The position numbers and the translations under genes are program-made. The notes below the pieces were generated by a model. It worked only from the letters and a program-made list of their open reading frames with translations. It was not told where the DNA came from and did no database searches. From Candidatus Zixiibacteriota bacterium (GTDB lineage: Bacteria > Zixibacteria > MSB-5A5 > SM23-73-2): a stretch of DNA of 29,590 bases. The stretch covers positions 1 through 29,590 of the forward strand of contig JAUWYR010000029.1 of assembly GCA_030615745.1 (NCBI GenBank), written 5' to 3'. Position 1 is the first letter of the stretch; every line of letters begins with the position of its first letter. Below are positions 21,292-29,590 of this stretch, piece by piece.

Positions 21292-21834
21292 TCAGAATTC
21301 AATCCCCTTCTGCGCCAAAACCCCCTTTTTATACGGATGCTTTATCTTCTTCATCTCGGTTACCAAATCCGCTACCTGAATAATTTTTTTGGGAGCGCCT
21401 CTGCCGGTGAGAACTAAATGGAGGTCTTTAGGTTTGGATTTTAAAAGCTTTAAAACATCATCTACTTTTAATAACTTAAGATTCAAAGCGATGTTTATCT
21501 CATCCAGGATTATCATAAAATATTTCTTAGAAAAAATCATCTTTTCAGCGAATTCCAATCCTTTTTTTGCAGCATCAGAGTGAATCTCTTTAGGCTTTTT
21601 GTCCCCTCTTATTCCAACATAGCCCTCTCCAAAAGTTTTAATCTCAATATTCGCTTTAGGAAACTTTTTCACAAATTTAAGCTCCCCATAATTTTTATAA
21701 TTTTTTATAAACTGGATAACCAGAACCTTTTTTCGGTGTCCTGATGCTCTTAAAGCCATTCCCAAAGCAGAAGTGGTCTTACCCTTTCCATCCCCGGTAA
21801 AAACTATGACCAGCCCAAATTTATTTTTTTTCAT
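21292..21834 (-). CDS. cobO: Cob(I)yrinic acid a,c-diamide adenosyltransferase (CobO/BtuR type)
   Basis: A 180-residue ATP:corrinoid adenosyltransferase that makes the adenosyl ligand of coenzyme B12. The P-loop GDGKGKTTSALGMA (residues about 14-27) is the reversed-type loop of the CobA/BtuR family; ILDEINIALNLKLL and LVLTGRGAP are conserved motifs. The frame can begin at a TTG (21837), but the adjacent ATG at 21834 is preferred. AGG lies upstream, a weak ribosome-binding site. It is 19 bases after the malic enzyme stop, so likely cotranscribed with it. Whether it serves de novo synthesis or scavenging cannot be told: no other B12 gene is in the window. Its stop codon abuts a heptamer repeat tract. 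Confidence 0.92.
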   Translation of the reverse strand: MKKNKFGLVIVFTGDGKGKTTSALGMALRASGHRKKVLVIQFIKNYKNYGELKFVKKFPKANIEIKTFGEGYVGIRGDKKPKEIHSDAAKKGLEFAEKMIFSKKYFMIILDEINIALNLKLLKVDDVLKLLKSKPKDLHLVLTGRGAPKKIIQVADLVTEMKKIKHPYKKGVLAQKGIEF

Positions 21835-21853
21835 CAAAAAACCTAAAAGTTTT

Positions 21854-23206
21854 TCAGATATCTTGTGAGTTCAAATCAGGTGGAGGAGAAGGTATTATTC
21901 CCGATTCCATCAGAATGTGAGTATGTTCCCTCGCACGCCTGATCATCTTCTCCACATGCTCCAAAAGCTCCTGTTTAGACGCTTTTATCTTCGCAACTCC
22001 CTGTTCAATAGCTTTTAAAGCAACTGCCACCGCTTCCCTCGGATAGACCTCCCAATCCTCCATAGTAGGTATAAGATACTCCTCATGCAGACCTTTGTCC
22101 ACAGCAGTCTGAGCTAACTCATTCGCAGCTGCTATACACATCTCATCAGTTATGGTATGTGCTCTAACATCTAAAGTCCCTCTAAAAATCCCTGGAAAAC
22201 CCAATGAATTATTAACCTGATTAGGGAAATCTGACCTTCCGGTTGCAACAATTCTTGCCCCAGCTTCTTTTGCCTCCCAGGGCCATATCTCTGGAATAGG
22301 ATTGGCACAGGCAAAAACAACTGCATCTTTTGCCATCTCCCCCACCCATTCTTTTTTTATGGTTCCTGGTCCAGGCTTTGACAAAGCAATCACCACATCC
22401 ATCCCCCTCATCGCCTCAGGGATACCGCCCCTTCTGTTTTCCTTGTTGGTAATCCTGCAGAATTGGTATCTCGGATCATCCTCTGGAAAGTCAGTTCGAT
22501 CCCTGTGAAGGATACCATCCACATCCACCATCACAACTTTAGCTGGATCCACCCCGGCAGACAGCATCACCCGCAAAACCGCAACATTGGCTGCACCTGC
22601 TCCCACCATGGCAATTTTTGCCTCATTTATTTTCTTGCCTACAATTTTCAAAGCATTAAGAAGACCTGCAACAGTAACTGTAGCAGTTCCTTGCTGGTCA
22701 TCGTGCCATACCGGGATTTTCATCTCCCTTTTTAGCCGGTCCAGAATATGAAAGCATTTGGGCTGTGAAATATCTTCTAAGTTAATACCGCCAAAAGAGG
22801 GCTGAAGCATCTTAACTGTGAGAATAAAAAGCTCCTCATCCTTAGTAGCTAAACAGATGGGAAAAGCGTCTACTCCTCCTAAATACTTGAACAAAAGACA
22901 TTTCCCCTCCATCACCGGAAGTCCAGCCTCAGGACCAATGTCTCCTAATCCTAAGACTCTGGTCCCATCCGATATCACCGCAACAGTGTTTCCTTTATTG
23001 GTGTGCTCATAGACCTTATCTATATCCTTGGCAATCTCCTTACATGGTTCTGCCACCCCTGGGGTATACCAGATGGCAAAGTCATTGAAATCTCTGATAA
23101 CGCACTTGGAAGCGGTCTCTATCTTACCTTTATAAAAAGGGTGAAGTTTCAAAGCATCTTTGCCCGGTTTTTTCGCTCTGGCTAAAAGTTCTTTTTCGTC
23201 TAACAT
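21854..23206 (-). CDS. NAD(P)-dependent malic enzyme (oxaloacetate-decarboxylating)
   Basis: A 450-residue short-form malic enzyme, malate to pyruvate and CO2 with NAD(P)H. Motifs: YTPGVAEPC, NTVAVISDGTRVLGLGDIGP, FPICLATKDEEL, VWHDDQQGTATVTVAGL, the dinucleotide fold MVGAGAANVAVLR, and FACANPIPE with GRSDFPNQVNN. It lacks the phosphotransacetylase tail of the 760-residue enzymes. Cofactor preference is not evident. AAAGGAG precedes the ATG. It follows a small lipoprotein gene by 14 bases and precedes cobO. The Por operon lies just upstream, so its pyruvate could be oxidised by that complex. The symbol is left blank because maeA/maeB usage differs among authors. Confidence 0.93.
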   Translation of the reverse strand: MLDEKELLARAKKPGKDALKLHPFYKGKIETASKCVIRDFNDFAIWYTPGVAEPCKEIAKDIDKVYEHTNKGNTVAVISDGTRVLGLGDIGPEAGLPVMEGKCLLFKYLGGVDAFPICLATKDEELFILTVKMLQPSFGGINLEDISQPKCFHILDRLKREMKIPVWHDDQQGTATVTVAGLLNALKIVGKKINEAKIAMVGAGAANVAVLRVMLSAGVDPAKVVMVDVDGILHRDRTDFPEDDPRYQFCRITNKENRRGGIPEAMRGMDVVIALSKPGPGTIKKEWVGEMAKDAVVFACANPIPEIWPWEAKEAGARIVATGRSDFPNQVNNSLGFPGIFRGTLDVRAHTITDEMCIAAANELAQTAVDKGLHEEYLIPTMEDWEVYPREAVAVALKAIEQGVAKIKASKQELLEHVEKMIRRAREHTHILMESGIIPSPPPDLNSQDI

Positions 23207-23220
23207 AATTTTTTACTCCT

Positions 23221-23670
23221 TTACATACCACCTTTTAAAATTCTTATCAGGTCTTTTTTGACCTTTTCATAAGATACAGAGCCATCATATTTTTTTATGA
23301 TCAAATGTGGGTCTTCTGGAGTTTTTTCCTCTAAAATCCACAAAAGAGGTTGGGAAAAGAGAAACTCATCTGTTATTTTTTTATAAGCGAAGATTTTAAA
23401 CTCCTCTAATTCACCATAAATGTTCAAATAAAAATCCCTTTCCCTTTTCCCACCAACGTATACCGGAAAATGATATCTCCGAATAAATCCTTTTGGAAGG
23501 ATAACCGGCTCATACTCCAAAACACCCACCTCATATTTTCCAACAAAAAAATGGTCTATTTTCTTAAACTTGAGCTTAAATTCTTTCTCTTTGACTTGAG
23601 AACCAGCACAACCAAGAATTATTATTATCAAAAAAAGGGAAACTGAAAATATTTCACATTTATCTTTCAT
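23221..23670 (-). CDS. Small predicted lipoprotein, function unknown
   Basis: A 149-residue protein with signal peptide and lipobox IILGC (C21). The rest is a mix of strands with many charged and aromatic residues and no family I know. It lies 94 bases after porB and 14 before the malic enzyme gene. The start is uncertain: no ribosome-binding site is visible, and a terminator-like hairpin ends only a few bases before the ATG at 23670, so translation may be low or controlled by that hairpin. The lipobox supports this frame and start. A metabolic link to the neighbours is unlikely; it probably just shares the transcript. Confidence 0.65.
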   Translation of the reverse strand: MKDKCEIFSVSLFLIIIILGCAGSQVKEKEFKLKFKKIDHFFVGKYEVGVLEYEPVILPKGFIRRYHFPVYVGGKRERDFYLNIYGELEEFKIFAYKKITDEFLFSQPLLWILEEKTPEDPHLIIKKYDGSVSYEKVKKDLIRILKGGM

Positions 23671-23677
23671 CTTTTTT

Positions 23678-23710
23678 AAAGAAAATCTGCACCATATGGA
23701 ATGGAGCAGA
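23678..23710 (-). terminator. Terminator-like hairpin after porB, adjoining the next start codon
   Basis: Minus strand: TCTGC-T-CCAT, loop TCCAT, ATGG-T-GCAGA, then TTTTCTTT. Nine pairs with one T-T mismatch, the same design as the 2996-3022 terminator. It likely ends the por transcript, but it also occupies the place of the lipoprotein ribosome-binding site. Confidence 0.65.
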
Positions 23711-23764
23711 CTTTACTTTAAAATTTTTTCCCCCAATTCTGCAAAAAGGCTTATCAAGAAAGTG

Positions 23765-24658
23765 TTACATAAGTCCATATTTTTTGATATTGTTATCAGC
23801 GATCTGTTGTATTCTTTTGATCTCCTCTTCTCCACCTATTTTTTTAAAAAGATGTCTAAATCGAGCCTGAAGCTTAAGATACTCCTCAACAGGTTGTTTT
23901 TTAGCTATTTTTCTCACTGAGGTGATTTTCTCATTTTCCATCTCGAATATGGGGATAAGTCCGGTCTGCACAGCCATCTTAGCCACTTTTATGGTCAAAG
24001 AAGGGTCATGAGCCCATCCCAAAGGACAGGGGCAATGAACCTGAAGATATTTAGGACCTTTTATCGACAGAGCCTTTTTCACCTTCTTCTCTAAATCTTT
24101 AATGTATCCAACTGTAGCAGTGGCAACATAAGGAATCTTATGAGCAGCTGCGATCTCAGGCATTGGCTTTTTATCTGTCTTATTACCCCAGGAAATCTCA
24201 CCCGATGGACTGGTGGTGGTTGAAGCTTCGAAAGGGGTTAAACCGGATCTTTGAATTCCAGTGTTCATATAGGCTTCGTTATCATAACAAATATATAAAA
24301 CATCGTGACCTCTCTCAAACATACCTGAAAGACAACCCACCCCAATATCAGCAGTAGCTCCATCTCCTCCCTGCGCAATCACCTTAGCCTCATTTTCTCT
24401 GCCTAAAGCCTTTAATGCAACCTCGATACCAGCAGCGACTGCAGATGAATTCTCAAATAATGAATGAATCCAGGGCATCTTCCAAGCAGATTGAGGATAC
24501 AGAGTGGAGAAAACTTCTAAACAGCCAGTAGCAGCTGTAACGATGATGTCAGGTCCTGCAGCATCCATAATAATTCTTGCAGCCAGTGCTTCCCCGCAAC
24601 CAGCACATGCCTTGTGACCTGGAGCAAGTAATGACTCAGTGATCTCTGGCTTTTTCAT
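23765..24658 (-). CDS. porB: Pyruvate:ferredoxin oxidoreductase, beta subunit
   Basis: A 297-residue thiamine-diphosphate subunit. Cysteines in [15 protein letters not shown] bind the proximal 4Fe-4S cluster; the ThDP/Mg motif is [16 protein letters not shown] then [16 protein letters not shown]-terminal [11 protein letters not shown] is typical of PorB. The complex oxidises pyruvate with CoA to acetyl-CoA, CO2 and reduced ferredoxin. It overlaps porA by four bases (ATGA) and is the last gene of porG-porD-porA-porB. A terminator-like hairpin follows. Specificity for pyruvate rests mainly on the alpha and beta motifs; 2-oxoisovalerate or 2-oxoglutarate enzymes are close relatives. Confidence 0.93.
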   Translation of the reverse strand: MKKPEITESLLAPGHKACAGCGEALAARIIMDAAGPDIIVTAATGCLEVFSTLYPQSAWKMPWIHSLFENSSAVAAGIEVALKALGRENEAKVIAQGGDGATADIGVGCLSGMFERGHDVLYICYDNEAYMNTGIQRSGLTPFEASTTTSPSGEISWGNKTDKKPMPEIAAAHKIPYVATATVGYIKDLEKKVKKALSIKGPKYLQVHCPCPLGWAHDPSLTIKVAKMAVQTGLIPIFEMENEKITSVRKIAKKQPVEEYLKLQARFRHLFKKIGGEEEIKRIQQIADNNIKKYGLM

Positions 24659-25833
24659 AATAGTTTTCCTCCTATAAGCTCATATTTCAAATCAACAAAC
24701 TCTGCCTCAACCAGCTCTTTTTCAGCTTTCAAAATAGTTTTTCTGACAGAATCCTTTGAAATATCCCTTCCACCTAATCCAACAATAAAACCTGAAATCT
24801 TAGGCTGATTTTCTTTCCCGTAAAAACATCCCTTTATCTCAGTTGATAAAACACCCTCTAATCCAAGTGAGATGCTTTTTTCCATCACAATTATATTTTT
24901 CACATCTTTCAAGGCGGAGTATATCGCCTCCTTGGGAAAAGGTCTTAAAGTTCTTATTTTCAAAACGCCGACATTTTTGCCCTCATCTCTGAAGTTATCC
25001 ACCACATCTTTGATTGTTCCTGTAACTGAGCCCATTGAGATAACTGCTGTTTCTGCGTCATCTAATCTATATTTCTCAACAAGTCCACCTGAATATCTTC
25101 CGAATTTCTTTTTAAATTCAAAAGCCACATCTTCTATCACTTTCTTTGAATCCTCCATAGCTTTTTGCAACCTGTATCTTGTTTCAGTGTAATACTCAGG
25201 GTCAACCAATAGTCCAAAGGTCAAAGGATTTTTTGTGGTCAGATACTGAACCGGCTTGTAAGGGGGTAAAAATTTGTCTGCATCCTTCTGCTCAATAAGT
25301 TCCACAGGTTCAAATGCATGGGTTAAGATAAATCCATCGAAATTAACCATAACCGGCAAAGAGACTTCAGGATTTTCGCCTATCCTGTAGGCTTGCAAAC
25401 ACATATCATAGACCTCCTGGTTGTCCTCAGCCCAGAGCTGAATCCATCCGGTATCACGAGCAGTAACAGCATCCTGATGGTCGCACCAGATATTTATAGG
25501 AGCAGAGACTGCACGATTGGCAACAACTATGACAACCGGAAACCTTAACCCCGCGATATTATATAATACCTCAAGCATCAGAAGCAATCCCTGAGAAGTG
25601 GTGCAGGAGAAAGTGCGTGCTCCGGTAGCTGATGCTCCTAAAACAACAGAGGCAGCCCCGAACTCACTTTCCACATTTACAAACTCAGATTTAAGCTTTC
25701 CATCGGCAACAAACTGGGAAAGGTTTTCTACTATGTGAGTCTGAGGAGTGATAGGATAGGCAGAGATAACGTGGGGTCTACATACCCTGATCGCCTCTGC
25801 CACTGCCATTGAGCCTTCTATTATCTTTTTCAT
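24655..25833 (-). CDS. porA: Pyruvate:ferredoxin oxidoreductase, alpha subunit
   Basis: A 392-residue subunit with domains I and II of the 2-oxoacid oxidoreductases. [13 protein letters not shown] and [20 protein letters not shown] hold the substrate and cofactor contacts, followed by [17 protein letters not shown] and [16 protein letters not shown], which fit the pyruvate-specific group. The C-terminal domain has the LRPFPKEAI motif. GGAGGTGAG precedes ATG 25833, one base after the porD stop. It acts in the cytoplasm with the other three subunits as a heterotetramer. Confidence 0.93.
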   Translation of the reverse strand: MKKIIEGSMAVAEAIRVCRPHVISAYPITPQTHIVENLSQFVADGKLKSEFVNVESEFGAASVVLGASATGARTFSCTTSQGLLLMLEVLYNIAGLRFPVVIVVANRAVSAPINIWCDHQDAVTARDTGWIQLWAEDNQEVYDMCLQAYRIGENPEVSLPVMVNFDGFILTHAFEPVELIEQKDADKFLPPYKPVQYLTTKNPLTFGLLVDPEYYTETRYRLQKAMEDSKKVIEDVAFEFKKKFGRYSGGLVEKYRLDDAETAVISMGSVTGTIKDVVDNFRDEGKNVGVLKIRTLRPFPKEAIYSALKDVKNIIVMEKSISLGLEGVLSTEIKGCFYGKENQPKISGFIVGLGGRDISKDSVRKTILKAEKELVEAEFVDLKYELIGGKLL

Positions 25834-25834
25834 C

Positions 25835-26092
25835 TTATCTCACCTCCACAACCATTTCTATATCATCAACCGGGCATTCCTCTACACATATTCCACAGCC
25901 CTTGCAATAATCTAAATCTGCATAATATTTCTTATCCGAACCGAAGATAACTCCATCCGGACATACCATAACACATATCCTACAGTCAGTGCATTTATCC
26001 TGTTTGAAAACAGGTTTTTCTGTCCTCCATGAGCCGGTTTTATATTCTTTGCTCGAACCGGGTTTTGCAACCACACCCTCTGGTTTAGCCAT
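25835..26092 (-). CDS. porD: Pyruvate:ferredoxin oxidoreductase, delta (2x 4Fe-4S ferredoxin) subunit
   Basis: An 85-residue ferredoxin-type subunit with two complete cluster motifs: [12 protein letters not shown] and [12 protein letters not shown]. It passes electrons from the ThDP site to external ferredoxin. The N-terminal SWRTEKPVF is typical of PorD. It overlaps porG by eight bases and is followed by porA after one base, so the order gamma-delta-alpha-beta is complete. Confidence 0.95.
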   Translation of the reverse strand: MAKPEGVVAKPGSSKEYKTGSWRTEKPVFKQDKCTDCRICVMVCPDGVIFGSDKKYYADLDYCKGCGICVEECPVDDIEMVVEVR

Positions 26093-26639
26093 TTTCTCCT
26101 CCTTTCATCATATCATAAGCTTTTTGAACAGCTTGAGCATTTTTCTCACCCATCTCTCCCCCAAATCTTTTTTTAACACTTCTTTTTATCGCCTCAACTG
26201 AGATCAATCCAGTTGCACCAGCAAATGCACCCATCAAGGTGGTATTCTGAATAGCCTTTCCCAAGATCTCCAAGGCGATCTTTGTAGCAGGAATGGTGAG
26301 CACCTTAGCTTTGGTGCTAAGTTTTAATTCCGAAGGCTTTTTCTCAGTGTCGACTATCATCATTCCATCGGGTTTTAACCCATAAAGCACATCAATTGCC
26401 CCGATCAGTGTGGAATCCTGAATAATAAGATAATCCGGTTTATCTATCTGGTTTCTTGCCCGGATCCTGTGGTCTGCGATGCGGACAAATGATTGCACCG
26501 GTGCTCCCATCCTTTCCGAGCCAAAGGCGGGGAAAGCTTGAGCATGTTTGCCATCCTCAAATGCCGCCACAGCTAAAAGCTCAGCAGCGGTCACCACCCC
26601 TTGTCCTCCTCGACCATGTATCCTTATCTCTTTTAGCAT
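26085..26639 (-). CDS. porG: Pyruvate:ferredoxin oxidoreductase, gamma subunit
   Basis: A 184-residue gamma subunit: [20 protein letters not shown] at the N-terminus, then [19 protein letters not shown] and QDSTLIG, hallmarks of the 2-oxoacid oxidoreductase gamma/alpha domain III, which helps bind CoA. AAGGAGATG lies before ATG 26639. It follows dcd by 15 bases, so dcd and the por genes probably share a transcript. Confidence 0.93.
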   Translation of the reverse strand: MLKEIRIHGRGGQGVVTAAELLAVAAFEDGKHAQAFPAFGSERMGAPVQSFVRIADHRIRARNQIDKPDYLIIQDSTLIGAIDVLYGLKPDGMMIVDTEKKPSELKLSTKAKVLTIPATKIALEILGKAIQNTTLMGAFAGATGLISVEAIKRSVKKRFGGEMGEKNAQAVQKAYDMMKGGENG

Positions 26640-26654
26640 AATAACATCTCCTTT

Positions 26655-27209
26655 TCAAATCCTTGGCAAAGTAATATCTTTTTGATGTTGATATTTCCCT
26701 TTCTTATCTTTATACGATGTCTCGCACTCCTGGTCAGCTTCTAAAAAAATTATCTGGGCAATCCCCTCGAAAGCATAAATCTTAGCAGGAAGTGGAGTGG
26801 TGTTTGAGATCTCAAGTGTTGCATAACCTTCCCATTCAGGCTCAAAAGGAGTAACATTGACTATTATCCCACATCTGGCATAGGTCGATTTCCCCAAACA
26901 GATGGTCAATATATTACGGGGAATCTTAAAATACTCAACTGTCTTAGCCAATGCAAAAGAATTTGGAGGAATAATACAACACTTCCCTTTGATTTTGACC
27001 AAAAATCTTTTGTCGAATTTTTTAGGATCAACTATACTCGTGGTCACATTTGAGAAGACTAAAAACTCATCTGATACCCTCATGTCATACCCGTAAGAGG
27101 AAAGACCAAAAGAGATTTTGTTCTTTTTTACCTGGCGTTCTGCAAAGGGGTAAATCATCCTATGCTCTTTCGCCATTTTCCTGATCCACAAATCAGACTT
27201 TATCGGCAT
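26655..27209 (-). CDS. dcd: dCTP deaminase
   Basis: A 184-residue homotrimeric enzyme converting dCTP to dUTP for thymidylate synthesis. Motifs: [36 protein letters not shown], and the catalytic Glu in [17 protein letters not shown]-terminal [11 protein letters not shown] fits too. Some members (Dcd-Dut) also hydrolyse dUTP; I cannot separate the two here. It starts 78 bases after the Rrf2 gene and ends 15 before porG. AGGA stands 7 bases before the ATG. The pairing with por genes looks like shared transcription rather than a functional link. Confidence 0.92.
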   Translation of the reverse strand: MPIKSDLWIRKMAKEHRMIYPFAERQVKKNKISFGLSSYGYDMRVSDEFLVFSNVTTSIVDPKKFDKRFLVKIKGKCCIIPPNSFALAKTVEYFKIPRNILTICLGKSTYARCGIIVNVTPFEPEWEGYATLEISNTTPLPAKIYAFEGIAQIIFLEADQECETSYKDKKGKYQHQKDITLPRI

Positions 27210-27287
27210 ATAAAAATCCTAAAATGAAAAATGCTTAGTTTTTTCCTTTCTTACTAATGGAGAAACTGTTGGGAAGATCCAAGAAAT

Positions 27288-27689
27288 TTATTGGGCTGCA
27301 AGATCAGCCAGAGTCTTTCCTTTCAACATCTTAATGATATAATCCTGTCCTTTCACCCACAACTTTCTCAATGGGCAGGTTTTCTTCTTGTCACAGTATT
27401 CTGGATCAACCAAACACTGAGTTAAGAGCATAGGTCCTTGAAGAGTTTCGAGCATCTCCTTGACTGTAATTCTTTCTTTAGGTTTACCTAAAGTGAATCC
27501 ACCCTTGGCTCCACGATAGGATTTCACTAGCCCGGTTTTGGTAAGATTCTGAAATATTTTAGCCAAAAACTTCTCCGGTATCCCTTCGCTTTCACATATC
27601 TCCGAAAGGCGAACAATCTTTCCTTTTGGCTGCCTGGCTAAATAGAGCAAACCCAGATATCCATAATCTCCTGCTCTGGTCAGTTGCAT
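27288..27689 (-). CDS. Rrf2-family transcriptional regulator with three cysteines
   Basis: A 133-residue winged-helix regulator of the Rrf2 family. The N-terminal MQLTRAGDYGYLGLLYLAR and IPEKFLAKIFQNL-KTGLVKSYRGAKGGF are characteristic. C92-x6-C99-x5-C105 could hold an Fe-S cluster, as in IscR or NsrR, although the first spacing is one longer than in IscR. Family knowledge: such proteins sense cluster supply, NO or redox state. AAGGAG precedes the ATG. An inverted repeat at 27741-27769 might be its operator. Since dcd and porGDAB lie immediately downstream on the same strand, regulation of this Fe-S-rich operon is a plausible role. No isc or suf genes are in the window. Confidence 0.88.
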   Translation of the reverse strand: MQLTRAGDYGYLGLLYLARQPKGKIVRLSEICESEGIPEKFLAKIFQNLTKTGLVKSYRGAKGGFTLGKPKERITVKEMLETLQGPMLLTQCLVDPEYCDKKKTCPLRKLWVKGQDYIIKMLKGKTLADLAAQ

Positions 27690-27740
27690 AATTGCTCCTT
27701 TTTTGAAAATCTACTATTTTTGTCTTTAATCAAAAAAAGC

Positions 27741-27769
27741 TAAGTTTTGTTACTTTTTTCACAAACTTA
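27741..27769. promoter_or_regulatory. Candidate operator upstream of the Rrf2 gene
   Basis: Imperfect inverted repeat TAAGTTTTGT (27741-27750) and ACAAACTTA (27761-27769), one extra T in the left arm, about 10 bases apart. It is centred roughly 65 bases before the Rrf2 ATG, a usual place for an autoregulatory site. Confidence 0.35.
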
Positions 27770-27856
27770 ACCTGCAACCATTAAACGAATAAGCTTGTTT
27801 TTTATTTGAAATCATAGCTTATCTATAATCTAAGACGTTAAAGTCTGTGTATATTT

Positions 27857-29365
27857 TTATCTAAAGTTAGAATAATTCCTTAAGAATTGGAGAAGAAGCC
27901 TCACTCCAAAACCAATTGCACCTTTTGGAATATAGGGTTTTCTTTTCTCCTCCAAATCCATTCCAGCAATGTCCAGATGAACCCAGGGATAGTCACCTGC
28001 GAATTTCTGCAAAAGTGCTGCTGCGGTGATTGTTCCCGCAGGTCTTCCACCTGTGTTTTTCATATCAGCTAAATCTGATTTGATCTGCTCGTCGTATTCC
28101 TCCCATAAGGGCAGCTCCCACACTTTCTCTCCGCTCTTTTGTGAAGCGACTCTGATTTTCTCCTTAAGCCTATTGTCATTCCCCAACATTCCACACCCAA
28201 CATGACCCAAGGCGATCACACAGGCTCCGGTAAGGGTTGCAATGTCAATTATTGCACTGGGTTCGAACTTATGAGCATATGATAATGCATCAGCTAAGAT
28301 AAGTCGACCCTCAGCATCAGTGGAGATTATCTCTATGGTCTTTCCGGAATAAGATTTAACTATATCCCCGGGCTTCAAAGCAGTTCCTGAGGGCAGATTC
28401 TCAGTTGCAGGAACAAGCCCTACTAAATGAACAAAAAGATTCAACTTAGCACAGGCAGCCATAACTGCGATAACAGCGGAAGCTCCAGACATATCTGCCT
28501 TCATCTCGCCCATATTCTCAGATGGTTTAAGTGAGATTCCACCAGAATCAAAGGTGATCCCCTTTCCTACCAACACCACTGTCCCAACTCTTTTTGCTTC
28601 AGGCTTATGCTCCATAATGATGAACTTAGGAGGCTGGTCACTTCCTTGAGCTACGCTTAAAAATGCTCCCATCTTCAGCTTTTTGATCTCCGGCAAGGAC
28701 AAGACCTCACATTTAAATCGATATTTACGGGAGAGGTCAATTGCTGTATTTGCTAATCTTGTTGGGGTCATGTAATTGGCTGGATGGTTGATCATATCCC
28801 TGGCTAAATTTGTCGCATCAGCAGATACCTCCCCGGTCTCCGCTCCTTTTTTTATTGCTTTCAAATTAGCTTTTTTCTCATCTACTAAATTTAAAGTCTT
28901 TATACTAAATATCTTTTCTTTTTCTGTGGTCTTATACTGAGCTAACTGATAATTTGAAAGAGAAGTTCCCTCAACTATCGCCTGGGCAAAATCGGAGATG
29001 GAACTGCCTTTTATTCTAATCTCTGGTAAAAAAGCTGAATAACTTTTCACCTTAAGTTCTTTTGCTTTTTTGCATAAAGTTCCAGAGGCTTGTCTCAGTT
29101 TGTCTAAATCGATCTTTTCTTTTTTGCCTAACCCTACAAAAAGTATTCTTTTAGATCTCAATTTTCCCTCAGGATATAAAACCGCTGTTTGATTAAGCTT
29201 TCCAACAAAATCATTTGAGCTAAACAAAAAAGATGAAGCCTTAGAAAGAATAGAATCTAATTTCTTTACTCTTTTTCCCTCAGGTATTTTCCCCTCAGGA
29301 AGAAAAAAACACAACGCCTCATCCTCTACTTCCTCTAAAGCTTTTGTTTTAATCGTTATCTCCAT
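27857..29365 (-). CDS. pepA: Leucyl aminopeptidase, M17 family
   Basis: A 502-residue cytosolic aminopeptidase with an N-terminal domain (1-165) and the M17 catalytic domain. Metal and catalytic residues: K268 and D273 in VGKGITFDSGGISLK, K280, D291, and the signature STDAEGRL with D350, E352 and R354. It removes N-terminal residues from peptides; the hexameric E. coli homologue also binds DNA. AAAGGAG precedes ATG 29365. It appears monocistronic. The downstream 167 bases hold the Rrf2 regulatory region. Confidence 0.95.
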   Translation of the reverse strand: MEITIKTKALEEVEDEALCFFLPEGKIPEGKRVKKLDSILSKASSFLFSSNDFVGKLNQTAVLYPEGKLRSKRILFVGLGKKEKIDLDKLRQASGTLCKKAKELKVKSYSAFLPEIRIKGSSISDFAQAIVEGTSLSNYQLAQYKTTEKEKIFSIKTLNLVDEKKANLKAIKKGAETGEVSADATNLARDMINHPANYMTPTRLANTAIDLSRKYRFKCEVLSLPEIKKLKMGAFLSVAQGSDQPPKFIIMEHKPEAKRVGTVVLVGKGITFDSGGISLKPSENMGEMKADMSGASAVIAVMAACAKLNLFVHLVGLVPATENLPSGTALKPGDIVKSYSGKTIEIISTDAEGRLILADALSYAHKFEPSAIIDIATLTGACVIALGHVGCGMLGNDNRLKEKIRVASQKSGEKVWELPLWEEYDEQIKSDLADMKNTGGRPAGTITAAALLQKFAGDYPWVHLDIAGMDLEEKRKPYIPKGAIGFGVRLLLQFLRNYSNFR

Positions 29366-29590
29366 TGAATTCTCCTTTAGTGGTTAATTAGTTTAAAACT
29401 TAATTAAAAAACTTTTGAATTAAAGTCAACAACTTTCCTTTTTTATTTTCATTTTTCAATCTAGTACATTGTTTCCTAAATAATGTTACAATATTTGTCA
29501 TTGCGGGCTTAAAGGATAAAAAGTGTTGCTGTCGAGTTTTGTAAGTATCTTGTTTTTAAATATATTATGGCTATTTTAGTTATAGTTTGT
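29366..29590. other. Intergenic region upstream of pepA, to the window end
   Basis: 225 bases without a gene. A possible pepA promoter on the minus strand has TTGACT (29424-29429) and TTTAAT (29403-29408), with a short 15-base spacer, so it is doubtful. GTCATTGCGGGC at 29497-29508 resembles one end of the element at 20049-20117. Confidence 0.4.

Noticed and set aside
21201-21383. 60-codon plus-strand frame
   Set aside because: It is a translation of the heptamer repeats and overlaps cobO on the other strand.

Overview
The window looks like a piece of chromosome from an uncultivated, anaerobic, Gram-negative bacterium of a candidate phylum. The DNA is AT-rich by eye. It encodes outer-membrane beta-barrels, lipoproteins, a four-subunit oxygen-sensitive pyruvate:ferredoxin oxidoreductase, lipoyl synthase and a cobalamin adenosyltransferase. 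I do not assign a phylum. Of 30 protein genes, 29 are on the minus strand; only trxB is on the plus strand. No rRNA, tRNA or CRISPR array was seen.

Layout, left to right (minus-strand transcription runs right to left). 1-2927: an envelope-stress cluster, DUF401 membrane protein > ECF sigma factor > zinc-finger anti-sigma factor > HtrA-like protein, the last cut by the window edge and apparently lacking two catalytic residues. 2996-5837: outer-membrane genes, namely a Tyr/Trp-rich lipoprotein with a CxxCH motif, a FadL/PorV-like barrel and another barrel. 5838-6741: about 900 bases without a gene, packed with hairpins. 6742-11160: a tight four-gene operon, DNA amino-methyltransferase > Cas4-like Fe-S nuclease > winged-helix-like unknown > Orc1/Cdc6-like AAA+ ATPase. 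It is flanked by 76-base direct repeats and is the best candidate for an undescribed (defence) system. 11526-18659: metabolic and accessory enzymes (tyrosine phenol-lyase-like enzyme, nitroreductase, creatininase family, metallo-beta-lactamase fold, HDAC-like deacetylase, MATE transporter, lipoyl synthase). 18893-19828: divergent trxB with an atypical nucleotide-binding site. 19829-21291: two repeat-rich gaps of similar content flanking a DUF3795 gene. 21292-27689: cobalamin adenosyltransferase, malic enzyme, a small lipoprotein, porBADG, dCTP deaminase and an Rrf2 regulator. 27857-29365: leucyl aminopeptidase.

Functional links. Malic enzyme makes pyruvate, which the adjacent Por complex oxidises to acetyl-CoA with reduction of ferredoxin; the Rrf2 protein with three cysteines could tune this Fe-S enzyme to cluster status. 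TPL also yields pyruvate. The sigma/anti-sigma/HtrA-like set sits near outer-membrane genes, as in envelope-stress regulons. Intergenic DNA carries at least three repeat classes: 11-bp-arm hairpins with covarying stems, hairpins tagged by ACTCC, and heptamer tracts abutting gene 3' ends. They are concentrated around the methyltransferase cassette and the DUF3795 gene.
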